Shown here: piece by piece, positions 45,801 through 57,267 of the stretch
Layout: every line of letters starts with the position of its first letter
Numbering within the stretch: the first letter of the stretch is position 1
DNA from: Theristus sp. LFF4_11
Lineage: Eukaryota; Nematoda; Chromadorea; Monhysterida; Xyalidae
Direction: 5' to 3'
Assembly (NCBI GenBank): GCA_030248135.1
Contig: JASANC010002244.1
Coordinates: 62,001 to 126,000, forward strand
DNA length: 64,000 nucleotides
The notes under the pieces: generated by a model
The model's input: the letters and a program-made list of their open reading frames with translations, nothing else
Databases searched by the model: none
Told to the model about the DNA's origin: nothing
Program-made: the position numbers and the translations under genes

Positions 45801-48777
45801 TCGGTGGGTTTTGGGTTGCTTTGGGAAACAAAATTGGTGAAAAGTGGGCCGAGTCCCTGAACGAGTTCACTTAAGCGATTGGTAAATAAATGAACGCTGG
45901 CTTCGTTTCTATGCAGGTGCACGGGAGCCATTTTCATGCCTGTTCCTGGCAGGTTGGCAAACCCGCCAAAAAGAGGTAACCTGGTTGGCGAAATTGCTGA
46001 ATGGATGAAAAATGGATGCTTTGTTCGACTGACCGCTCAAAATTTGGCGTAACATGGCAGATGATGCCTGTTCCGAAGGCCAACCAACATGCGTGTTCCC
46101 CTGCGTAGGCCTCGGAACAGGCATAACAGGCTCCCGTGTATGTCTGTTCGTTTCGACGTCTGCAAACGCATTGGAGTCGCAGAATCACGAAAACAATCAC
46201 AATACCACTTGCATTTTACGTACAGGGCGAAGACAAGTTCACGTTCGTCGAAGAGTGCGAGAATCCATCGTCGGTGACGCTGATGGTGAAGGGGCCGAAC
46301 AAGCACACGATCGTGCAGGTCAAGGACGCCATCCACGATGGACTTCGCGCCGTCAAGAACGCCATCGACGACGGTTGGTTCGGGCGGGGGTCAGTGGTCA
46401 GTTGCTATAAAAAGTGAATAGTGCTTGAAAAGTGAATAGTTCTACTCCAGGGTGTCCGAAAATTTAGACCTTGACAAATTCCGGTTGAATACTTGAACCA
46501 CAAGTTCATCTTTGACCGAAGTTTCCCATTGACTGGATTGATATTTCTAATTTCCACGCAAAACTGTTTGTCTTTGAAACTCATGTCTCGATTATTTTTC
46601 CAGAATTTCTTAAAGACTAACTTTCGGAACACCCTGGAGTAAAAATGTTCACTTTTCAAACACTATTCACTTTTATATAACTGACCACTGGGGGTCTGGG
46701 TGTGCTCGGGCTGGCATCGACTCTGGGAATGAGATTCATTTTCTTATTAGTTGAAAATGAAATGATTTATCAGATCAAGACGCGTTTCTATTGTTTTTTT
46801 TTGTCCGGAACGTATCTGCATTGTTTCGTTTCTCGTCCCGGAACGGATCTCTGGACATTTTGCCTCCCTCGCAAGGTTGCGTCGTGCCGGGCGCCGGCGC
46901 GTTCGAGATCGCCGCGCATCGAGCGCTCACGAAACTGCAGAGCTCGATCAAGGGACGCGCGCGACTGGGCGTTCAGGTGAGAATTTCGCGGGGATTTTTT
47001 TTCGGAAGTGCCGCATTCTGCGGTTTTTGATTTGGCCGCTGCATCCATCGTGTAAAAAATTTCAAGTGTTATACCAGCTGGGGGAGGGGGTTGTCCATAA
47101 AACTGTGCGCGCGCGTGATGAGTAAACGCTAAAGCGGCATTCATGAAGCAGTATTTAGTGACCGCGCAGAGTTTCAACACAGCTATGCGTCACTTAATAC
47201 TGACTCATGAATGCGCTTAAAGAATGCGCACGGCGCTGTCGGAATCCGCAAATGCAGGCAGGTCAGCTAGCACCAACTGTTAGCCTTGAAACCCGAATAA
47301 GGCGCCTTGCTTGGCCTCCGCATGGCCGCAGCCTGTAAACACGCACGCACTTTTTTTTCGTCGCTCTCCCAGCGACGGTACCCCGGGTGTTCATTGGACC
47401 ATTCACCAGTCGTTTCACGAACATTCGAAAACTGCCCCCACTCGTGAAATCGGTGCCGCGACGCCTTTCCGCAGTTAGCGGTCATGAACAACAACGAACG
47501 AGAACTGACAGTTGAGCGGACAACGACGCCGCTCTTACACAGCGTCCGCACCCGACCGAGTCCGCTCGATCGGCCAAATCGTGTCACTATCATTCCCACC
47601 TCTGGGCGATGAACAATGACGAAAACTGGCCAATTTGTTTATTTTCGTTCTCAATGCCAGGCGTTCGCCGACGCGCTGCTGATCATTCCGAAGACGTTGG
47701 CTGCCAACGCCGGCTTCGACCCGCAGGAGGCCATCGTGAAACTGCAGGAGGAGGGCGCCGTTAGCGGTTTGACAATTGGACTCGACATTGCAACTGGTGG
47801 GTCGGGTTTGTGTCTGCGTGCGGTTGAATGTTGGGGTGACTTTACGGGAACTGAGTGTTGTTTAAAAAGCGATTTTTGACCATTGGACTCGACGTTGCAA
47901 CGGGTGAGCGGTTTTGGGACTTTGGGGGGCGGGGGGCGGAGTGTTGTCTAAAAAGCGATTTGACCATTGGACTCGACGTTGCAACGGGTGAGCGGTTTGT
48001 CTCAGTGAAGTCACTCGTTTTTTTTTTCATTTGTTATTTCCATCCCGCCCATTATCAAACGGACGATAGTGGCTATAGTTGGAAGGTTTGTTGAATGAAA
48101 CGTATTGTTGTAGATGTAGATTTTGGATCGACATGACATCATCTACTTTCCAAACCCCCCGTTTTCATGCACAAACACCAGTTTTCAGTTTGGCTCACCA
48201 GCTTACGTATTTTTTTCGCGTGAAATGATTGGCCAAACTGGAACACCGTAACCCGCGTGACAAGCAGTGCTTCAGAGAACATGACGTCATTTCGGTGTGA
48301 CTCGTTGGACTGAATAGGCTATACATTTTTTGAAAACCTGAATTTCAGGCGATCCAATGGTACCGGCCGATAATGGAATCTGGGACAATTATATTGTGAA
48401 ACGCAATATGATCAGCTCAAGGTTTGTGGGTTTTTTTTTATTTTGCTCTTTTTTTCTGCTGCGCTGATTGGTTGTATCGGCATGACAGGACCAATTACGG
48501 TGTAGCGTGTACATACCTGACCCAAAGGACGTGCATAATGCACAGCACACAAACACACCAGCACTTGGCACACAAACAGTGCATGATCTGCCAGTGTGTT
48601 TGTGACTGGTGGTGTTGATCGCACGAAAACACGGTCTGATAAAAATTTACGATCTCGAGTGTTGCTTTTTTTGAAATGGCGCAACATTTTTTTCTATTGT
48701 TCAGCCACGTGATCGCGACTAATCTGCTGCTGGTTGATGAGGTGATGCGTGCCGGTATGTCGTCGTTAAAGGGTTGA
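39817..48777 (+). CDS. CCT6: T-complex protein 1 subunit zeta (CCT6, TRiC chaperonin)
   Basis: Thirteen exons: 39817-39953, 40249-40312, 40566-40700, 41351-41524, 41996-42076, 42441-42574, 43121-43298, 45455-45637, 46226-46373, 46876-46976, 47661-47796, 48349-48421 and 48705-48777 (TGA). They give 538 aa in one frame; human CCT6A is 531. CCT-zeta is one of eight subunits of the cytosolic chaperonin that folds actin, tubulin and other clients with ATP. Motifs: [23 protein letters not shown], the nucleotide loop GDGTTS (residues 89-94), [84 protein letters not shown] (about 413-420), GLDIATG|DPM and [14 protein letters not shown]. The first exon starts [15 protein letters not shown], very like nematode orthologues as remembered. 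Introns hold several transposons, a duplicated acceptor before exon 7 and copied donors after exon 11. No disabling change was found. Confidence 0.96.
40977..41091. repeat. Short palindromic element in CCT6 intron 3
   Basis: GCGCAAGTGACGCTGTGAGC at the left pairs imperfectly with GCTCACAGTCACACTTGCGG at the right, around an internal CTGAGAGTCG/CCTCAGAATCC. Single copy in the window, so an inference from its symmetry only. Confidence 0.4.
42965..43135 (+). repeat. 78-bp tandem duplication of the CCT6 exon-7 acceptor
   Basis: The intron end plus exon start, CTGTTTTCTGTTCGTTCTTC-AG-CGAGGTGAACT, occurs twice, with AG at 43042 and at 43120. Only the second leads into the long exon (TCCGGTTTCTTC). 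The first runs through CQVNNENHH to a TAA stop. The copies differ at few positions, so the duplication is recent. Confidence 0.85.
43679..43874. repeat. MITE-2 copy d with an internal 53-bp duplication, CCT6 intron 7
   Basis: CAGTCTAACTCGATACCATT ... CTAGCTGATTGATTGGTGATC is present twice in tandem at the left (near 43679 and 43726). The single right arm is CATCAGGTGACCACCATCC ... GTTATCGAGTTCG. Confidence 0.6.
43934..45447. mobile_element. hAT-D element, complete ends, in CCT6 intron 7
   Basis: 1514 bp with termini TAGGGATGGATCCGGC and (right) CGGCTCCATCCCTA, and subterminal CCGGATCCGG-type repeats at both sides. A perfect 8-bp duplication ATCACAGG flanks it (43926-43933, 45448-45455). The duplication contains the CCT6 exon-8 splice acceptor ACAG|G. 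The interior carries a decayed transposase on the minus strand. Confidence 0.92.
44203..44895 (-). pseudogene. hAT transposase relic of hAT-D
   Basis: Minus-strand pieces in three frames: [16 protein letters not shown] (near 44895), then [38 protein letters not shown], an acidic linker, and finally [40 protein letters not shown] and [17 protein letters not shown], which is the hAT C-terminal dimerisation domain. Frame breaks fall at a T8 run near 44815 and near 44430-44460. The N-terminal part, including any BED zinc finger, is too decayed to read. It closely matches the relic at 12843-13250. Confidence 0.85.
45920..46138. repeat. Palindromic MITE in CCT6 intron 8
   Basis: Ends CACGGGAGCC(...)ATGCCTGTTCC and GGAACAGGCAT(...)GGCTCCCGTG are inverted; about 219 bp, with inner GGCAGGTTGGC and AGGCCAACC also inverted. 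Only one copy is seen, and target duplication is unclear. Confidence 0.6.
46392..46690. repeat. Long-TIR MITE in CCT6 intron 9
   Basis: Inverted arms of more than 60 bp: CAGTGGTCAGTT, then TATAAAAAGTGAATAG, GTGAATAG and TACTCCAGGGTGTCCGAAA, mirrored at the right as TTTCGGAACACCCTGGAGTA ... AACTGACCACTG. GGGGT flanks both sides, but G runs make that weak. CAGTGG...CCACTG ends resemble hAT MITEs. Confidence 0.7.
47137..47214. repeat. MITE-1 copy e, CCT6 intron 10
   Basis: GCATTCATGAAGCAGTATTT at the left and AATACTGACTCATGAATGC at the right, with a GAGTTTCAACACAGC loop similar to that of the copy at 37355. Confidence 0.7.
47766..48004 (+). repeat. Three copies of the CCT6 exon-11 end and its donor
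   Basis: The last codons of exon 11 (TTGACAATTGGACTCGACATT, donor ACTG|GTGGGT) are followed in the intron by two further copies at about 47876 and 47960: GACCATTGGACTCGACGTTG, donor CGG|GTGAGCGG. The two later copies are 84 bp apart with a shared AAAAAGCGATTT spacer. Only the first copy is continuous with the coding exon; reading on meets a stop at 47877-47879. Confidence 0.8.
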
Positions 48778-51700
48778 GCGCGAAAAAAAATGTTTGAGTA
48801 GCGAGCATTTACGAGAAGAATGGATATCATGATCAATTTTAGGGCGTCTTGATTATGCAAATTGAATCAACATTTTTTTTAATTTGTAGATCGAAGTATA
48901 CACATTGAAAAGACCGGTTTCGTTCTTTTGTTGTTGTTGATGTTGCTGTTGTTGCGTTGCTTGTTTTGGATTTTCATGGTTGGTTATTATTAGCAGATTG
49001 TTGCTTGTTTTTGAGTGTGTGATTTTATGTTTGTTTGTTTGTCTAAGTCGCTTATCGAAAGCTTACGGTTCCGATTTGTTGGTTTCGTGTGATGAAATGT
49101 TGATTTGTGGGTTTCTGACCTTCTGCTGAATTTGCTTGTTTCACATTGCAATAAAAATTCGAGAATCCACTGCAGTTTTTTTGAAAAAATGATGAAAATC
49201 CCAGCGACTAAAAACACAAAACTAACTGTTACTTCTATTTCTATTTCGATTTACTATTTCGAAAGCTCGTGTGTTTTCAACTTCCAGTTGCCCCATGATC
49301 TGTCAGGGAAAAACAACCATAAGAGATGCCCAAAAAAGCCACTGCAGTGGTGATAAGTCGCTCAAATATGTGTGTGTTTGTATTCCTTCCAACTTCCTAG
49401 TTTCATACGAAATGATCTTTCTGCACCGCTATTGACAACAAAGATTCCGTGGTCTGAAACTACACACCAACCGATTGCGCCTTTCAGAGATTTCCATCGT
49501 GCATGCGTGGCAATAAATCGCGTTAAAAACGAATATTATTTATCACCCATGGCAGTCATATTCAGGAACCCAATTGGGATTTCGGCGGCAATTTTCGTAG
49601 AAAACAGTAATACTAACTTCGCTGAAAACTCCGATTACTTCGATTTACAACAAACAGTGAAACAAACAAGCAAGCGATGGATAACTTTTGTGGATAAATT
49701 CGGTTTTTACGATCACTGTGAGTGTATTTGGGAGTTTGTTTTTACGATTCTCAGTTTTGCGGAATACTTTTCCGTGTTTCGTAAACCGGAGACTTGAAAT
49801 TTGTTTCACGGGGTTGTTTTTGTTGCAACAATCTGCTTGGTGTATTGTAAACAGATGAAATTTGTTGATACGCACAGAGTCAATTTGCGTGTTTCCCAAG
49901 CGCCACCTGAGTCCCTTCATAAATGACACACACCGTTTTGGCCGAGGTCGATGTGATATTATGAGTAACAGTTGCATGTTGCTGAAGTTTTTCGCTCATG
50001 TGTGTTTTTATGCCACCCTTAATCTTGAAAAAAATATTTCATACAATCCCTCCTTGTCCTTTTTTGACAACAGCAGATTGCGCATTTTGCTGACAGTTTC
50101 TTTTTTAAACTCAAAAAATAATTTATGTACTTTGATTTTTTCTTCAGGAAAAAAAACCGTTTTCTCCACTTAGCAACAGCGATCGTTTATGGACGACCAT
50201 ATAATCAGCGCCCATGGTATTCATCATCTTCAAAATATTTTTGTTTCCCATGGTTGAAAAAAAACATAATTTACCCTTTGTGTGCAGCCATTTTGACCCG
50301 GACACTGGCTGATTGGTCGTCTCTGAACATGAGAGTACCAATCAGCGAGCTTTTTAAGTTTAAAAAATTTAAAGTGATTATTTAAATTTAAAGTTGTTTA
50401 CTTTGCTGCGCACGCAACCCGGAGCAGAAATCTCACCACAAACGTCCGCAGCGCACAGACCATTTCTAAACGGGTCATTTTTGTATTTTTTTTCAACAAC
50501 CATTGTACAAAAAGCAGTTTTTTTGGCACATTTTTGCAGAACCACTGCCGTGTGTCTCGTTTGCGGAAATCGAAGGAAAAAACGCAAAGTCTCGCTTATA
50601 TATTTCGAGAAGTGACTCCTGTATAAAGTGCACGCAAACACAAATGGACTGTGCGGGGTGTGCAGTGTTTTTTTTCATATTATGCCGAACTGTAACTGTA
50701 GACAGCGAAAGAGAGGTGAAAATAAATTCATAAGCTGCCTGTGTGGAGAGGCGCAGTCAAATGACAAACTCTCCGATCGTACGGAGTACGGTAACATACC
50801 GTATTGGGTCTTGACACGATCCTGCAAACGCTGCCTGGTGACTTCCCTGACGATCAGGGACAATACAGTCGAAGTGTTGATTTATTGGCAATCGGGTGAT
50901 TGGTTGGCGGTCATGTGGTGCATGCTTTGCTGTGCAGGGCAGACTCCGCCTCCATAGCAGTGCCTGCACAGAAAGCATGCATCACGTGATCACCGACGAG
51001 TCAGCCGACGGCCAATGAGTTCGGGCGCATGCAAGAAGATCGTGTCGAGACCCGATATCGTGTATTTCATGGTTACGTTTTTGCACACGAGTCTCGATTT
51101 TGCTTATATATTGGAAGCAAAACTACAAACACGGAAATTCCACAAGCTTTTGCTCGCGCACACACGCACACGCACTCCGTTTTTCTCTTCATGTGACCGC
51201 GCGCGCGGCAGGGCCAATGTTGGTCGCTGAAAACCTGCATATGCACGTCGAGGCGTGAAAATGGAACAACAGCTAAACAGCACTTGTGCTATTAGGGTTG
51301 TCGCAAAATTGCTATTCTTGAATTGAGAAGCTTGATATCATTTGTTGTCAACAGTCACCAAATTTGTTATTGTGAAATTGATCAAAAGACGTGTTTGTGC
51401 CATCCTTTCATAGGACTACTGCGCGAGAAACCCTCATAGTGCTCTAGCACAAATGCTACAGAAATTACATTTTCTGTGGGGCTTTATCCGAACATATTTC
51501 GACTGTTTTTGGAAGCGATATTTCAGGCGATATTCGCGTCACCAACAACAATTCGCGCTGCCTATTTGCAATCTCTGCGCATGTGTGTGTGTACCCTGTC
51601 CACACATTCAAAAGTGATGTAAATCCGGAAAAAACCGTTTTTATGCGTGCCGTGCACGCGCGCGCGCGCGCTTCCAAGCGCAAAAACAAACAACAATGAA

Positions 51701-54386
51701 CGAAACTGCATGGTCCTTTCAGCTGACCTCCACTGACTGATGCGAAAAAGTTGTCAGGTTCGCCAGAATTGCCTTTTTGAGTTCAGTTTTGCGGATGATT
51801 TTTTCCATAACTTTCATGCCGAAAAATGAAACTCGAAATTTTAATTTTTTCAGTGAAATGACTTTTAGAGTGAGAAGCAAAACTGTGCTTTGTGCCCATT
51901 GTGAAGCCCTGGTCTAAAGACAGTCTGTCTACACTCTGTTTAAACACGGTAATGTTGCACAGTCACAAACAAACACACACACGCGCACATGCGATATCAC
52001 CAGCAGCAGCGAGCGTTTCATCGCGCGTGTGCATTTTCGACTGCGCTGCATTACCGAGCGCACGGTCTACAGACTAGGACTTTATACTAGTCAGTGTATC
52101 GTAAGAATGGCAATAGTGACCACTGTGGTAACTTTTCCGTCGTCCGAAATCGCTCGACGAACAGTTATATATCGGTCAAGCCGCTGTTTCCTCGAAAAGG
52201 CCTTTTCAGTCTCAAATGCGGCATAAAAATGCCACCATAAAGAATGTCTTTGTGACGCTCATGACGCAAATATTGGTGTCACAGATTTTAGGGCTTCATA
52301 CATTTACGCTTTTTCTGTCAGCTTGTCAGCTTCATAGTTTGCTGTCCTGAAAGGATCACAGTGGTATTGATAAGGGCTGTGGTTGTGCGCTTTTTGAGAC
52401 TTTATTATTAGTGCCGTTCAACACCATTTCAGTGCTTATTCTTATACATCTACACGTTGGTTGGTTACATACTCGTTAGATTTTCAACCAATCAGCGCTC
52501 GCTTCCATTTAAACAAAACGTTTTGATCAATTTTTTCTGCACTGCGCATTTTCTCACGCACGGCGCACACTGGAATATATCGAAATAATCAATTTCAAGA
52601 AATGAAAAAAAAACTTTATACCAGAAGAAGAAAAAAACCAAACGAGTCGCGGATAATTTTTCACTCCTTTCCGAGCTGTCCATGGTTACGAATATACGAG
52701 AGAAAAAAATGTACACCGAACAGCGCCCGACCGAAACAGACAGGGAGATGAATGAATAGAATATGTTCTGCATTTTACTTTCCAAAAAAAGTCACGAGAA
52801 AAAAAAACACTCGACGGTCAAGGCGAACGCTCTGAAGAACCGAACGAACTCCGTGGAACTCTGTATACAACGGTGGAATAAAAGTTGGTGGAGAAAGTAA
52901 AAATAAAAACTAAAAGAAATGCACATGAGTAAGAATGCCCTTTTAGCAATTTATATGATACGCCCCGACGGAATTGGAATTCTGTGCCCTCTTATACTGG
53001 TTCATATGGAATAATAATAAAGAGCAACAGAACATATATTTCTTTGCGGACTGACAGACACTGGCTGGACTGTCTGCCGTTATATGGCAGTCATGGAATT
53101 TAAAAATAATGCGTTTATTTCAAACTACGTTAGACGGAGTCAGCTAGCGTTTCATTTGGTGGTGAAAACACCAGTAAAGTGTCGACAGTGAAAATTTGAT
53201 TTATTTTACGCCTTCAGTTCAAATCAGATAATCTTATCAAAATATCGGTGTACATGCACAAATCGGCAATCAGGAATCTTGTTGCTGTAATTTTCATTTG
53301 TCGGTCAAAGAAAAATTTGCTCCCTATTTAGAGTCTCAAAGCTCCTTTTTTGCCGTGTTTACTTTATTTGTTGTTAAATTTAGTTTTTCAGTTTTTGCTG
53401 ACAAACAGGAGTAACAAGGATTTTAATTATTGAACCATCTTGAAATTTACTCATTATCATTTTTTAGTTTCTGCCTGCGACTCAATGTGTGTGCAGACTA
53501 GAAAGGAAACTACATTATTAGTTCTAATCGTTATGTGGCAATAGTGACTCGGCCCTATTTTGGGCACTCGGATCACATACCAATTTTGAATTCCCGCCTC
53601 ACGCATGAAACTGCACACAGGAGTCTCGGGACCAACATAAAAGATCATACTTATATCCTATCCTTTCTCGGAACTATTTCTCAGCGCTTGAAATTGTTTT
53701 ACAGCAAAATGACACGATTCCAAGCTCTGAGCGTCAGGTCAGCTAATCCTGAGCTTGTGTTTATTTGACTTTTTTGCCTCGTGTTTCCGTTTCAGATGTT
53801 ATTGGCTAACAACAATATAATCTGTACATTACATGCCATATAGCTTATCCCTGTCCCGCTTACCGGAAAAACCTGTCAAGCTTCGTTTCAAATTGTTCTT
53901 GTCAAATACTGTTGCGGGCGGTTTGTGAACTGGCACACGAGCTTTTTTCATTTTCATGTTTCTGCCTCCACCCCCCGTTTTTCGGTCGAGAATAATGTAA
54001 AATGATATTCATGACCAAGGTTGCAACTAATTTTGGTGACCCATTTTGTTTTCTTTCTTGACACTGTTCCAGCCTGTTCAGTCCTGTTCAGTTGAAAGTA
54101 ACTTTTTTAGGTGCGAAATTTGTTTTTTATACTTTGTAATATCAAATCAAAACCACTGTACCACCACAACAGTGGTGCATTAACTTTGCGGCAACCCACA
54201 CTACCGTACCCCACTCTGTCGCACGGGATTGCGTTCCCATTCATGAATGGGAATTCAGCTACAATAGAGACATATTTCAAATATTCACAAAATTTCAGAT
54301 TCAACATTTACACCAAACCATGCGGTAACGACAGCTCAAAAAAGGTCTAAAATTAAAAATAGATTAAAAAATAAAAAAAACCCAAC
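48778..54386. other. Long stretch without a supported gene
   Basis: AATAAA at about 49150 may be the CCT6 polyadenylation signal. A 141-codon plus-strand frame at 49372-49797 (MCLYSFQLPSFIRNDLSAPL ... FRKPET) has a protein-like mix but no recognised family and no splice context. A MITE-2 copy lies at 50866-51020 (GATTGGTTGGCGGTCATGTG ... GCATCACGTGATCACC). Nothing else with paired ends or motifs was identified. Confidence 0.4.
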
Positions 54387-55058
54387 ATGCGTCGTCTGTG
54401 GCGATCAATCCGGCGTCGTCTGTCCCGGAATCACCACCACAACAACAACAGCAGCGAGAAACACAATAAAAACGACCACCACCACAACAACAACAGTCCA
54501 AAAATTACAAAGAAACCGAATCCGTTCGGCGGCGGAAAACTGGTCGTCATGGCGAGACCGGCACAGCACAAATCCGACCAATCAGCGAACTGCGCTAATC
54601 ACCCGAGCTCGGGTCGGTCGTCAACCGTTCAGGACGCGTCCGTCCAGACGACAATGTCGACGTTGATTTTCAGTTATAATCACGATAATTCCGATCAATT
54701 CGCCGCGTTTTCACCGGTGGACGATTTTGGCGACCTAATGAACAACAACAACACCGCTAGCAGCCGTTTTCAGTGTGGCAATGCGCTTCAATTGAGTTCA
54801 GTGTCGGCGTTCGCTCGTGGCGGCGTCGGAGAGACGACTACGGTAATGGCGGATGCGTCGATCGCGTCGAGACCGACACAAACGATGACGACCGCGAATG
54901 GCAGCTGCGTACGACAACAGACTGCGGTGTCGCCCGGTCGATGCGACTCGTGTCACGTGACGTCACGCGATACGCACTGCGCTGCCGGTTGGTTTGGATG
55001 GCAACTTTTTATGATTATTATGTGTTGGAGGTTTTTAATTGAGACTGAGAAGAATTAA
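54387..55058 (+). CDS. Hypothetical low-complexity protein, 223 aa or first exon
   Basis: An open frame that starts MRRLWRSIRRRLSRN, then His/Asn-rich runs (NHHHNNNSSEKHNK), then a more ordinary stretch (TLIFSYNHDNSDQFAAFSPV, DDFGDLMNNNN, VSAFARGGVGETTTVMADAS, PGRCDSC) and a hydrophobic end (GWQLFMIIMCWRFLIE). GC-rich third positions (CGTCGTCTGTGG, TCGACGTTG) set it apart from the AT-rich flanks and favour real coding. The C-terminal hydrophobic part looks intronic, so the coding part probably ends at a donor before about 55000. Family unknown. Confidence 0.4.
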   Translation: MRRLWRSIRRRLSRNHHHNNNSSEKHNKNDHHHNNNSPKITKKPNPFGGGKLVVMARPAQHKSDQSANCANHPSSGRSSTVQDASVQTTMSTLIFSYNHDNSDQFAAFSPVDDFGDLMNNNNTASSRFQCGNALQLSSVSAFARGGVGETTTVMADASIASRPTQTMTTANGSCVRQQTAVSPGRCDSCHVTSRDTHCAAGWFGWQLFMIIMCWRFLIETEKN

Positions 55059-55138
55059 GATGGCGAGGGATGGCAATTGGGGATTCCGCTGTATCTGTGT
55101 GGGGTGTGTTGTGCAACACCAGTCCGATGGTGTGCTTG

Positions 55139-55232
55139 AAACGTGCTGAAGTTGCTGCAACGTGGTGAACTTGCTTCCATGTGGTGAACTTGCCGCCACG
55201 TGGTGAACTTGTTGTCGTGTGGTGAACTTGTT
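55139..55232 (+). repeat. Short tandem repeat, about 23-bp unit
   Basis: GTGGTGAACTTGCNNCCA-type units repeat about four to five times (GTGGTGAACTTGCTTCCAT, GTGGTGAACTTGCCGCCAC, GTGGTGAACTTGTTGTCGT). Open frames across it reflect the repeat. Confidence 0.7.
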
Positions 55233-56210
55233 CAATCATACACCAATTTTCAATTGATGAACTTTTATGTAGCTTTGCTTTGTGTCCAGTAAAACATATA
55301 TAAATCTACAAACGCATGAAACTTCCAATTTTTATGCAATCGCAGTTTTTATATTATTGCCGCTGTAATTGTCGCACAGGTCCCTCCACTTGCAATGGAG
55401 CACAATATGGCCGGCTGATATGATTTCAAAACACGCGTTTATCCGTGTTCTTTCTCTCTACAAGAAGCCATGGCACATGCTTTAAAGCTATTTCTCGCTT
55501 CGAATCTATAAATAAAATTCCGCATTGAATATTTATGTCATTGTATTCTTTATCGAATAAGAGTACCACCATGAGAATACACAAGAGTTTTTACTGTGTT
55601 TGTTTTGTCGGCAAACGAAACAACCGTGTGTGTGTGGCTGAAAGGCCGGATAAAGAACTGTTATTCTGTTTATAAACTGACTGGGACGGGATAAGGTGCA
55701 AAAAACACGCACGGACTGGAAAAAAATGCATGTGTGTGTCTGTTTTCGAGTTTATGCCCCTGATGAAAAGGACTCAAAGAAAGGTGCACGCTAAAAAATG
55801 TCCGAAATCTTCGTGTCCGCCTGCGTGTGTCCCGAAAAGTGTCCATGTTCCGCCGCATGTTTTGTCGTCCGGGAATATTTCTTGCGCAGAATGCCGAGTA
55901 TAACTGACCGGGACAGGACACGACGCGGGACACAACACCGGACACAAGTTCGGACATTTTCTGCGGACATTTTCAGCGTGTGGTGTGCCAAACACTGGCA
56001 TACGTTTGACAATATGGCATGCACATGGAGATGACAGTTCAAATGGCGCTCGTTACAGCACGGCATTTTCGCAATTTATTCAGTTGATTATGCAGGTTTC
56101 GGAATGCTTTTCTCGCAAAATCAATTCAGTTTGTGACAAAAAAATGTAAATTTGTGTATAGGTAATCTTTGTTTTTTCTCTGTTTTGAAAAAATGTCAGA
56201 AAACTGCCGT
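55233..56210. other. No gene seen; GGACA-rich tract
   Basis: Bases 55790-55985 contain scattered CGGACA / TGTCCG words (TGTCCGAAATC, GTGTCCCG, CGGACATTTTC) in both orientations, similar to 60500-60560 and reminiscent of the unit of the 15-bp minisatellite at 57268. No coding frame stands out. Confidence 0.35.
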
Positions 56211-57267
56211 TTAAGATAGGCTTTTTCACAATACCGACCCTCCTTAGGCACAATTTCAAAAAAGTTGTCAAATTCAGTCAAATTTAAAACCAATCGAACC
56301 GCCTTGATGCCCTGAGTTCGAAAATCATATTTGTTTTTTAATTTAACTTTTTTTATGTTTTAAAATTAAGAAAAAACTGTTTTTTGACCCCCTTGTAGTA
56401 AAACTGTTCTAACTTGCTTCTGCTTAAAGCTATTAACAAAAATCAAACACCAATCGATTTCCCTTGTGTTCACGCACATTTTTCGTTTTTATACTATGAG
56501 TTGAAAACGTTTTTTCATGTTCTGTATTCATAAAAAACCGCAGAGGTTGGGGGATTTTTACGTTTTTCGGTACTTTAGAAACGTTTGTGGGGTATAGTTG
56601 CTAAGTAATTCTGAAAGATCTGCAAAAAATGTATATCCATGTAAAATTTCAGCTTCATAAAGCGTCGCCGGGAGTCACACGATACAAAACAAAATGGCTT
56701 GTCGCATGCGTTTTTGGTCAATATGCCGCATGCATACTGTACATGCGCGCACACACAGTCACAGTGCACGCACGCAGTGTGTGCGCTGCTGCTCATCCCA
56801 TTCACCCTGCTGTTATGCAATACACCTAAAATATTATCCATGACACTTTAGCCGTACCAAAAAAGCAGGCTACTGAAAATTGCTCAGCGGCACATGTTGC
56901 ACAACATTTTGTCGCTCGTTGTTGTCCACGTGCAGGAGGCAACTTTTTGTTACCAAACAACCAACCAGGCAAGTTTTTGTTACCAAAGAACCAACCAGGC
57001 AATTTTTTTGTTGTATTCTCTCTTGTTGTATTCAACAAAACTCTCCTTCGCTATTGTATTCTGCTTCATTTTCTTTTGTATGTTTTGTACTGATTTTGTA
57101 TATTTATAATGATCGTCACAATAATGTATCTGATATTATCTTTTTTCCAAAGGAGACGGTGAAATGTTGAAAACCATGAATCCCGCCTCTTGTACACAGC
57201 ATACTACGTAGTAAAACCATTCTTGTGTTCCATTCTTGAAACATTCACTGTATCTCTGCATGGGTAA

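Noticed and set aside
47267..47599. 110-codon minus-strand frame in CCT6 intron 10
   Set aside because: No family motif, no supporting exon borders, and it lies antisense within an intron.
56629..56829. A conserved frame of about 66 codons (MYIHVKFQLHKASPGVTRYK ...) present four times
   Set aside because: It is repeated only because it lies in the FB3/FB4 arms. Copies are shifted or extended by indels and show no selection for frame.
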